NCBI GenBank assembly: GCA_024641725.1 | Contig: JAHECM010000043.1 | Span: forward strand, 1-7,133 | Source of the DNA: Limnohabitans sp. | GTDB lineage: Bacteria; Pseudomonadota; Gammaproteobacteria; Burkholderiales; Burkholderiaceae_C | Length of the DNA: 7,133 bases | Direction: 5' to 3' | Shown here: piece by piece, positions 1 to 5,015 of the stretch | How the letters are laid out: every line of letters starts with the position of its first letter | Position numbering within the stretch: the first letter of the stretch is position 1 | Notes under the pieces: model-generated | What the model was told of the DNA's origin: nothing | What the model saw: the letters and a program-made list of their open reading frames with translations, nothing else | The model's database searches: none | Translations under genes and position numbers: made by a program

Positions 1-119
1 TGGGGTGTGAAGCCGCAGGCGCTGGCGGTGTTGACGATCAGCATCACTTGGCCCTTGTAGTGGCTCAGGGCCACGGTTTGGCCGTCGATGCCCAGGGCTT
101 CAAAGTCATACAGGCTCAT
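1..119 (-). CDS. Glutathione peroxidase, Cys type (N-terminal 39 codons, cut by window edge)
   Basis: Reduces hydrogen peroxide or organic hydroperoxides with a thiol (glutathione or thioredoxin); cytosolic or periplasm-facing antioxidant enzyme of the BtuE/GPx family. The visible N-terminus begins MSLYDFEALGIDG, followed by the family's beta strand and active-site loop VNTASACGFTPQ, with the peroxidatic residue Cys35 in the place of selenocysteine. Only about a quarter of a usual 160-residue protein is present, so the Gln and Trp of the catalytic tetrad cannot be checked. The start is well supported: a GGAG Shine-Dalgarno (plus-strand ctcc at 127-130) sits 7 bases before the ATG, and the ATG overlaps the stop of the upstream transporter gene (ATGA, 116-119), so translation is probably coupled. 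The position after Ser33 is Ala where many homologues have Lys or Gln. Family call is confident; preferred reductant is unknown. Confidence 0.9.
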   Translation of the reverse strand, partial: MSLYDFEALGIDGQTVALSHYKGQVMLIVNTASACGFTP

Positions 120-1030
120 GCGTTTTCTCCAAAATGGGATGGGGTGGGCAAGGGGCGAATCGCCAGCAAGGCGGCCAGCACGATCAGCGCACCGCCCAGC
201 AGTGTGCGGGAATTCCACTGCGAAGCACCGAGCATGACCGAAGACACACTGGCAAACAAGACCTCAGACAACATGACCAGCGCGGTGGTGTGGGCTGCCA
301 GGCGCGCCGCGCCGTATTGCAGCGCCAAGTTGCCGAGCAAAAAGGCCGACGCCAAGAGCAGCACCCAAGGCAGCCAGGCGGTCTGGACGGCTTCGGGGGT
401 TTGCACAATGCCCGCCAAGACCCCGGCGCCTGCGGTCAAGCCGGCCATCCATGCGCCGCCACCAAACATGGCCAGCACGCGCGATGTTTCGGGTGAATCT
501 TTGAGTTTGAGCAGCAAGGCGTTGGTGACGGCAAAGCTCAAGCCAGACAACAGGGCCAGCCAGTCGGCCAGGCTCTCGGGCACGGGCCAAGGGGCGTCGG
601 GGGTTTTGAGCACGATGGCCAGTCCCGCCAGCGCCAAGAGCAAGCGCCCCAGCGCGCTCGGGCGGGGCCGCTCGCCCAGCAGCCACCAGGCCACCAGCAC
701 CGACCAAGCGGGCATCAGGTAAAACAGCAGCACCACGCGCACCACGTCGCCGACCGTCACGGCCCAGTTGAAGCCCACATTGGTCAGGCCCGAGGCGATC
801 AGCAAGGCCCAAAGGCCTGGGTGTTGTCGCCAACTGGCCCAGGCCTGGCCTTGCCAGAGCGCCCACAGGGCAATGCCCGCAAAGGCGAGCGCATACACCA
901 AGACGGTGGCCCACAGCGGGTGCAGGCCGAGCGATTGCAGTTGCTTGAAGGGCCACCAAGAAACGCCCCAAACCAGGGCGTTCAGCAGCAAGGCAGTGAC
1001 CGCCAAGGACGTGCGCGGGGAATGGGGCAT
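116..1030 (-). CDS. DMT superfamily transporter (EamA domain pair), 304 aa
   Basis: An inner-membrane transporter of the drug/metabolite transporter superfamily, whose members mostly export amino acids, nucleotides or toxic small molecules by proton antiport. The 304 residues are almost wholly hydrophobic and fit the family's 10 helices as two EamA repeats. The first helix carries WGVSWWPF (residues 21-28), matching the WG-x-x-(W/F) start of EamA repeats; a GE-RP loop and a P-T/A-rich second half follow. The reading frame stays open far upstream through dedA and alr antisense, so the start was chosen where EamA homology begins (MPHSPRTS), 23 bases after the dedA stop. No good Shine-Dalgarno precedes this ATG, so expression may depend on reading from dedA. 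Its stop overlaps the glutathione peroxidase start. Substrate cannot be told from sequence. Confidence 0.88.
   Translation of the reverse strand: MPHSPRTSLAVTALLLNALVWGVSWWPFKQLQSLGLHPLWATVLVYALAFAGIALWALWQGQAWASWRQHPGLWALLIASGLTNVGFNWAVTVGDVVRVVLLFYLMPAWSVLVAWWLLGERPRPSALGRLLLALAGLAIVLKTPDAPWPVPESLADWLALLSGLSFAVTNALLLKLKDSPETSRVLAMFGGGAWMAGLTAGAGVLAGIVQTPEAVQTAWLPWVLLLASAFLLGNLALQYGAARLAAHTTALVMLSEVLFASVSSVMLGASQWNSRTLLGGALIVLAALLAIRPLPTPSHFGENA
127..130 (-). promoter_or_regulatory. Shine-Dalgarno GGAG for glutathione peroxidase
   Basis: GGAG followed by AAAACGC and then ATG gives a 7-base spacing. It lies inside the last codons of the transporter gene and decides the peroxidase start at 119. 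Confidence 0.8.
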
Positions 1031-1053
1031 GAAACAGGTGAGGGGGTCGGCCG

Positions 1054-1683
1054 TCAGGGCGCGTCGGTGTGGCTGCTTTGCGCAGCGTGGTGTTTTTTCC
1101 ACCAGTGCCACACCAGCCAGGCCGCGCCCACACCCAGCAGGCCCAGCAGGCCGTGCTGGAACTGGCGCAACACGCCAAACATCCAGTCCCAGTTTTGAGC
1201 GCCGTAGTAGCCCAGATACACCCAGATCGGCACGCTGACCAGGGCGGCCAGACCGTCCATGAAGAACCAGGTCAAAAAGCTCACGCGCTGGCTCATGCCG
1301 GCCGAAAAGAAGACCGGCGTGCGCAGCCCGGGCAAAAAGCGGGCCACAAACATGACCCATTTGCCGTATTTGTGGAAGGCGTCTTGCGCACTGGCAAAAC
1401 GCTCGGGGGTCAGGATGCGGCTGAAAAATGGCATCTGCACGATGCGTTGACCATACACGCGGCCCAGCACGAAGATCATGCCGTCGCCCAGCAGCACACC
1501 GGCCATGCCCACCGCGAACATGGTGTGCACATGGGCGTGGCCCAGCCCAGCGATCACGCCGCCAGTGACCAAGGTCACGTCTTCGGGAACGGGGACGCCA
1601 AAGCCGCAAATCAGCAGCATCACGAACACGGCCCAATAGCCGTACTCGGTGAAGATGGGCATCAGAAACTGAAAAACTTCCAT
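1054..1683 (-). CDS. DedA family (VTT domain) inner-membrane protein, 209 aa
   Basis: Member of the DedA/VTT (SNARE-associated Golgi) family, inner-membrane proteins tied to membrane homeostasis; some members are undecaprenyl-phosphate or phospholipid flippases/scramblases. Family landmarks appear in order: GFGVPVPED at 27-35 with the re-entrant-loop acidic residues Glu34 and Asp35, GDGMIFVLGRVYG at 66-78 (Asp67 and Arg75), and FVARFLPGLRTPVFFSAGM at 112-130 with the conserved Arg115 and Arg121. The C-terminus has one more hydrophobic stretch and a basic tail (WWKKHH). At 209 residues it is the normal family length. It is the first gene of a minus-strand run with the DMT transporter (23-bp gap) and glutathione peroxidase, and is divergent from alr. 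The start at 1683 is the first Met before the opening helix; only a weak AAAGA precedes it. Family call is strong; substrate is unproved. Confidence 0.92.
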   Translation of the reverse strand: MEVFQFLMPIFTEYGYWAVFVMLLICGFGVPVPEDVTLVTGGVIAGLGHAHVHTMFAVGMAGVLLGDGMIFVLGRVYGQRIVQMPFFSRILTPERFASAQDAFHKYGKWVMFVARFLPGLRTPVFFSAGMSQRVSFLTWFFMDGLAALVSVPIWVYLGYYGAQNWDWMFGVLRQFQHGLLGLLGVGAAWLVWHWWKKHHAAQSSHTDAP

Positions 1684-1693
1684 GAATCTTTAA

Positions 1694-1723
1694 CTTATGA
1701 CTGAACTCAAAAGACGGGCTCAA
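1694..1723 (-). promoter_or_regulatory. Candidate sigma70 promoter for the dedA operon
   Basis: Minus-strand TTGAGC (1718-1723) and CATAAG (1694-1699) are separated by 18 bases, matching the consensus boxes in 4 of 6 positions each. The predicted transcript would start only a few bases before the dedA ATG, giving a very short leader. The -35 box overlaps the 1719-1735 palindrome. Judged by eye only. Confidence 0.35.
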
Positions 1724-1735
1724 TGCGCCATTGAG
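1719..1735. promoter_or_regulatory. 17-bp palindrome, possible operator between dedA and alr
   Basis: CTCAATG-CGC-CATTGAG, perfect 7-bp arms around a 3-bp centre, in the divergent intergenic region. Each arm supplies a TTGAG -35-like core, one facing each direction. The size suits a dimeric repressor of HTH type, but no regulator gene is nearby in this window. Confidence 0.4.
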
Positions 1736-1759
1736 ACAGGCAGCGCGCCAGTGTAAAGC
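1731..1759 (+). promoter_or_regulatory. Weak candidate promoter for alr
   Basis: TTGAGA (1731-1736, 5 of 6 to the -35 consensus), a 17-base gap, then TAAAGC (1754-1759), which is a poor -10 box. If real, the alr leader would be about 130 bases and would contain the phased GCCCCC repeats. Low confidence; TTGGCA at 1797-1802 is another possible -35 without a convincing -10. Confidence 0.22.
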
Positions 1760-1767
1760 ATTTAAAA

Positions 1768-1794
1768 GCCCCCATTTGCCCCCGGTCGGCCCCC
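1768..1794. repeat. Three phased GCCCCC repeats in the alr leader
   Basis: GCCCCC occurs at 1768-1773, 1778-1783 and 1789-1794, i.e. at 10- and 11-bp steps, about one helical turn. On the minus strand these are three G5 tracts; a CCC at 1810-1812 would give a fourth G tract after a 15-base loop. Confidence 0.5.
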
Positions 1795-1894
1795 GATTGG
1801 CAGGGCTATCCCGAGGGTGTTTTGTGTCGGCTTTGAAAATCGCTGGCCTGTTTTTGCTGGCACACTTGTCGCGTTCTTCACCACTGCGCCCGCG

Positions 1895-2989
1895 ATGCCC
1901 CGACCCATTCACGCCACCATCCACACTGCTGCCTTGCGCCACAACTTGGCGCGCGCCCGGCAAGCTGCGCCCGACGCGCAGGTGTGGGCGGTGGTCAAGG
2001 CCAACGCTTACGGGCACGGCATCGAACGGGTGTTTGAGGGCTTGCGCGCTGCCGATGGCTTTGCGCTGCTCGACTTGGCCGAGGCCGAACGTGTGCGCGC
2101 TTTGGGCTGGCGTGGCCCCATCTTGCTGCTGGAGGGCGTGTTTGAAGCCCGCGACTTGGAGCTGTGTTCGCGCCTGGGCCTGTGGCACACGGTGCACTGC
2201 GACGAGCAAATCGACATGTTGGCGCTGCACAAAACCCATGTGCCGCACCGCGTCTTCCTCAAAATGAACTCCGGCATGAACCGCCTGGGCTACCGCCCCG
2301 AGCGCTACCGCGCCGCTTGGGCCCGCTTGAACGCTTTGCCGCAGGTGGACGAAATCTCGTTCATGACCCATTTTGGCAACGCCGATGGCCCGCTGGGCAT
2401 TGCCGAGCCGATGGCCCGCTTTGCCCAGGCCACGCAAGACCTGCCCGGCGAGCGCAGCCTGTGCAACAGCGCCGCCACTTTGCGCCACGCGCAAGACGCT
2501 GGCGTGCGCGCGGACTGGATCCGGCCCGGCATCTCGCTGTATGGCAGCTCGCCGGACTTTCCTGAACACAGCGCGGTCGACTGGGGGCTGCAAGCGGCCA
2601 TGACGCTGCAGGCACAAGTCATCGCCGTGCAGCAGCTGCAAGCGGGGGACAGCGTGGGCTATGGCGCCAGTTTTGTCGCCGACCAGCCCATGCGCGTGGG
2701 CGTGGTGGCCTGCGGCTATGCCGACGGGTACCCGCGCATTTGCCCCACGGGCACCCCCGTGCTGGTGGACGGCCAACGCAGCCGCACCTTGGGTCGGGTC
2801 AGCATGGACATGCTGGCCGTGGACTTGAGCGATTTGCCCGACGCGGGCTTTGGCAGCACCGCCACCCTCTGGGGCTTGTCCAGCCAAGGGGCGTGCTTGC
2901 CGATTGACGACGTGGCGCAAGCCGCAGGCACCGTGGCTTATGAGCTCATGTGCGCGCTGGCGCAGCGCGTGCCGGTGGTGGCCGACTAG
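1895..2989 (+). CDS. alr: Alanine racemase, PLP-dependent, 364 aa
   Basis: Interconverts L- and D-alanine in the cytosol with pyridoxal phosphate, supplying D-Ala for peptidoglycan. The N-terminal TIM-barrel motif VVKANAYGHG carries the Schiff-base Lys35 and Tyr39. WIRPGISLYG holds Arg210, which contacts the PLP ring nitrogen. The C-terminal beta domain has the second catalytic base Tyr256 in SVGYGA, CGYADGYPR after it, and the substrate-carboxylate motif GRVSMDM (Met304, Asp305). At 364 residues it has the full family length. The frame can be extended upstream to a GTG at 1817, but homology starts at MPRPIHATIHT, so the ATG at 1895 was chosen although it has no clear Shine-Dalgarno. A DMT transporter follows 51 bases downstream on the same strand. 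alr and dadX types cannot be told apart for certain; no dadA neighbour is seen, which favours the biosynthetic alr. Confidence 0.96.
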   Translation: MPRPIHATIHTAALRHNLARARQAAPDAQVWAVVKANAYGHGIERVFEGLRAADGFALLDLAEAERVRALGWRGPILLLEGVFEARDLELCSRLGLWHTVHCDEQIDMLALHKTHVPHRVFLKMNSGMNRLGYRPERYRAAWARLNALPQVDEISFMTHFGNADGPLGIAEPMARFAQATQDLPGERSLCNSAATLRHAQDAGVRADWIRPGISLYGSSPDFPEHSAVDWGLQAAMTLQAQVIAVQQLQAGDSVGYGASFVADQPMRVGVVACGYADGYPRICPTGTPVLVDGQRSRTLGRVSMDMLAVDLSDLPDAGFGSTATLWGLSSQGACLPIDDVAQAAGTVAYELMCALAQRVPVVAD

Positions 2990-3040
2990 CCTTGCCGCTG
3001 GCGAGACAGGCCCCAGGTCTGCGGCCCGCCACAATGGGCC

Positions 3041-4000
3041 ATGCCCCAGCGCCACCCTGCACCGCCTCAACTTCATCCGCAAGCGCATCCACATCCGCAT
3101 CAGCAACTGGCCTTGCTCACGGCGCTGGCGCTGTTGGTCATATGGGGTGGCAATTTCACGCTCCAAAAATACCTGCTGCACCTCTTGAGCCCGGCCGGCT
3201 TTTTGCTGGTGCGCTACACCTTGATGCCGGTGTGCGCCTTGCTGATGTTTCGCTGGCGTTTGGGGCAGTGGTGGCCTCCCTTGCCGCGCAGCGACTTGCG
3301 CGCCATGGCCTGGCTCGGCTTTGTGGGACACACCTTGCATGTGGGCACGGTGACCTATGGGGTGCATTGGTCCACGGCGTTTTCCAGCTCGGTCATCTTG
3401 GCGTGCGGGCCGATCTTTACGCTCTTGATCCTGCGCTTCAAAGGGCTGGAACGCTTGAGCCTGGCGCAACTGCTGGGCGTGGGGCTGGCCTTGGTCGGGG
3501 TGCTGATGTTTTTGTCAGACAAGCTGCTGGGTGGGCAATGGCGTGCGGGTGGGGGCGACCTGGTGCTGCTGCTGGCGGCCAGCCTCTTCTCTTATTACAC
3601 CGTGGCCGCCAAGCCCATGTTCGAAAAACGCGGTGCCGTGTTGACCATGGGCTACAGCACTTTGTTTGGCAGCATTCCCGTGCTGCTGTGGTGCTTGCCC
3701 TCGGCGGCCGACACGCCTTGGTCAACGCTGGGTGTGTGGGACGTGATGGGCCTGTTGTGGTCGGTGGTGGTTGCCGCATTCATGGGCTGGCTGGCCTGGG
3801 GCTGGATCAATGCGGTGCGTGGCGTCGCCCGCACTGCACCCCTGATGTACCTGATGCCGCCGGTGGCCGGGCTCTTTGCGTGGGCCTTGTCGGGCGAGCA
3901 CTACACCTGGATCAAGATCGGCGGCGCGGGCGTGGTCTTGCTGGGGGTGGCGCTGGCGCAGTACGCCGGGTCCTTGCGGCGCTGGCTTATGCGGTCTTGA
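3041..4000 (+). CDS. EamA family (DMT) transporter, 319 aa
   Basis: Inner-membrane drug/metabolite transporter with two EamA repeats and about 10 helices. The first helix contains IWGGNF (34-39), the usual EamA opening; LSPAGFLLVRY follows (the family's P-x-x-x-x-x-x-R-x pattern at the start of helix 2), then TAFSSSVILACGPIFTLLI for the helix 3-4 region. The second repeat starts at about residue 168 (GDLVLLLAASLFSYYTVAAK), and the motif TAPLMYLMPPVAGLFAW near the C-terminus matches the conserved end of family members. The first 22 residues are unusual, holding seven Pro and five His with Gln in between. The start has no clear Shine-Dalgarno; a later non-ATG start is possible. It probably shares a transcript with alr. 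It is only distantly similar to the DMT protein at 116-1030. Its last 14 bases overlap the convergent TSUP gene. Substrate unknown. Confidence 0.9.
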   Translation: MPQRHPAPPQLHPQAHPHPHQQLALLTALALLVIWGGNFTLQKYLLHLLSPAGFLLVRYTLMPVCALLMFRWRLGQWWPPLPRSDLRAMAWLGFVGHTLHVGTVTYGVHWSTAFSSSVILACGPIFTLLILRFKGLERLSLAQLLGVGLALVGVLMFLSDKLLGGQWRAGGGDLVLLLAASLFSYYTVAAKPMFEKRGAVLTMGYSTLFGSIPVLLWCLPSAADTPWSTLGVWDVMGLLWSVVVAAFMGWLAWGWINAVRGVARTAPLMYLMPPVAGLFAWALSGEHYTWIKIGGAGVVLLGVALAQYAGSLRRWLMRS

Positions 4001-4751
4001 ACCAGGTGTCCCAGGCCGTCTTGCAAATCAGGGCCAGCACCACCCAGATGAAGGCCTGACGCACAAAGCCCGCCCCGTGTTTGAGGGCCAGGCGGGTGCC
4101 GATCAGGCTGCCCACGATGTTGGCCACCGCCATGGCCAGCGCCAAGTGCCACCACACATGGCCCTTGACCGCAAACAGCACCAGGGCCGCAAAATTGGTG
4201 GCCACATTGATGAACTTGGCCGAGGCCGATGCGTTCAAAAAGTCATAGCCCAGCAGCCGCACATAGGCAAACACCAAAAAACTGCCCGTGCCGGGGCCAA
4301 AAAAGCCGTCATAAAAGCCAATCGCCAAGCCAATGCCAGAGGCGATCCATGCCTCCTGAAGCCCGGCAAAGCGGGGGGCGTGCTCCCGGCCCATGTCTTT
4401 TTTGGCCAAGGTGTAGACCAACAGGGCCGTCAGCAACACGGGCAGGGCCTTGCGAAACAGCGAGGCATCGACCTGCGTGACCGTCCACGCGCCGACCAGT
4501 GAGCCCAGCAGCCCCGCCACCGCCGCAGGCCACAGAGAGCGCCAGGGCATTTGCACCCGGCGGCTGTACTGGGCCGTGGCAAAAGCCGTGCCCCAGATGG
4601 AGGCACTTTTGTTGGTGCCAAACAAGGTGGCCGGGGCGGCTTGCGGAAAGGTGGCAAACAGCGCAGGCAGCAGCACCAGCCCGCCGCCGCCCACGATCGA
4701 GTCCACCAAACCGGCCAGCAGCGAAGCCAGCGAAACAATCAGCAATTCCAT
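3987..4751 (-). CDS. TSUP family (TauE/SafE, YfcA-like) membrane permease, 254 aa
   Basis: A TSUP-family inner-membrane protein; characterised relatives move sulfite, sulfoacetate, taurine-derived or other organic anions. The two internally repeated halves are visible. The first has GLVDSIVGGGGLVLLP at 14-29 and GTNK at 45-48. The second has GFYDGFFGPGTGSF at 145-158 and AKFINVATNF at 178-187, where Asn182 and Asn186 echo the Asn47 position. Overall length and seven to eight hydrophobic segments are normal for the YfcA branch. No sulfur-metabolism gene is present nearby, so the substrate cannot be inferred. The start at 4751 begins directly at the first helix. It lies only 21 bases past the T-run of an upstream terminator and has no Shine-Dalgarno, so its own promoter must be very close or expression is from read-through. 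Its 3' end overlaps the transporter coming from the other side. Confidence 0.92.
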   Translation of the reverse strand: MELLIVSLASLLAGLVDSIVGGGGLVLLPALFATFPQAAPATLFGTNKSASIWGTAFATAQYSRRVQMPWRSLWPAAVAGLLGSLVGAWTVTQVDASLFRKALPVLLTALLVYTLAKKDMGREHAPRFAGLQEAWIASGIGLAIGFYDGFFGPGTGSFLVFAYVRLLGYDFLNASASAKFINVATNFAALVLFAVKGHVWWHLALAMAVANIVGSLIGTRLALKHGAGFVRQAFIWVVLALICKTAWDTWFKTA

Positions 4752-4758
4752 GCGGGCG

Positions 4759-4764
4759 ATTATG
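4759..4764 (-). promoter_or_regulatory. Possible -10 box (CATAAT) just before the TSUP gene
   Basis: Minus-strand CATAAT matches the -10 consensus at 5 of 6 bases and ends 7 bases before the ATG, so the predicted transcript would begin at or next to the start codon (leaderless). No good -35 is present, as that position falls in the terminator stem. Tentative. Confidence 0.3.
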
Positions 4765-4772
4765 GCGGGGCC

Positions 4773-4800
4773 AAAAAAAAGCGCCGCATTCGCGGCGCTT
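4773..4800 (-). terminator. Intrinsic terminator after the GMC oxidoreductase gene
   Basis: On the minus strand, AAGCGCCGC-GAAT-GCGGCGCTT forms a perfect 9-bp GC-rich stem with a 4-base loop, followed at once by a T-run (plus-strand A8 at 4773-4780). It ends transcripts from the GMC gene and insulates the TSUP gene. The plus strand lacks a matching T-run after the stem, so it works in one direction. Confidence 0.9.
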
Positions 4801-4876
4801 CAAAAAAAGCACATCTCGTTCGGATGTTGGTTCTGTGTTCGAGTTTTCAGGCTTGAGTTGTCTCCTCGGCCCCCGG

Positions 4877-4899
4877 GATGCAAGGTACTGCTTTGCATC
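4877..4899. repeat. Inverted repeat GATGCAA / TTGCATC
   Basis: Seven-base arms (4877-4883 and 4893-4899) around a 9-base loop. Two further TGCA words at 4907 and 4917 form a 5-bp GTGCA/TGCAC inverted repeat at 4906-4921. Confidence 0.45.
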
Positions 4900-4939
4900 G
4901 AGTGGGTGCAATGTAATGCACTGGAATGAGGCGAGGCCT

Positions 4940-4970
4940 CAGGGATTTCCCGATTTTGGGGAAATCCCTG
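4940..4970. repeat. 12-bp perfect hairpin in the GMC 3' region
   Basis: CAGGGATTTCCC (4940-4951) pairs exactly with GGGAAATCCCTG (4959-4970) around the 7-base loop GATTTTG. No T-run follows on either strand, so it is not an ordinary terminator. It could protect the transcript 3' end, be a processing site or a protein-binding palindrome, or be a copy of a dispersed intergenic repeat. Confidence 0.65.
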
Positions 4971-4977
4971 CCTGAAA

Positions 4978-5010
4978 CTGACCTTGATCTGACCTTGAAC
5001 TGACCCCGAA
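4978..5010. repeat. Three tandem 11-bp repeats next to the GMC stop
   Basis: CTGACCTTGAT (4978-4988), CTGACCTTGAA (4989-4999) and CTGACCCCGAA (5000-5010), contiguous and without gaps, 5 bases outside the GMC stop codon. The 11-bp unit would change frame if it lay within a gene. Confidence 0.7.
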
Positions 5011-5015
5011 AGTGC

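Larger units (their letters stand above)
4801..5015 (-). other. Structured 3' untranslated region of the GMC oxidoreductase transcript
   Basis: About 215 bases between the GMC stop and its terminator hold no convincing gene. The open frames here are short shadows without start signals or family similarity. What it does hold, in transcript order, is a triple 11-bp tandem repeat, a 12-bp perfect hairpin, a cluster of TGCA-containing inverted repeats, a GAGGAGACAAC string resembling a ribosome binding site (plus 4858-4868) with no start codon after it, and the terminator. Confidence 0.6.

Noticed and set aside
1031..3469. Very long minus-strand open frame continuing upstream of the DMT gene, antisense to alr
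   Set aside because: It is the same frame as the DMT gene running back through dedA (other frame) and antisense to alr. The product is low-complexity, rich in Arg, His, Gln and Ala, and has no family resemblance; a GC-rich codon shadow.
2950..4059. 369-codon plus-strand frame overlapping alr and the EamA gene
   Set aside because: Gly/Ala/Arg/His-rich translation without membrane pattern; the true EamA frame at 3041-4000 explains this DNA.
4933..4940. GAGGCCTC palindrome next to the 12-bp hairpin
   Set aside because: An 8-bp palindrome is expected by chance in GC-rich DNA and does not extend the hairpin stem.
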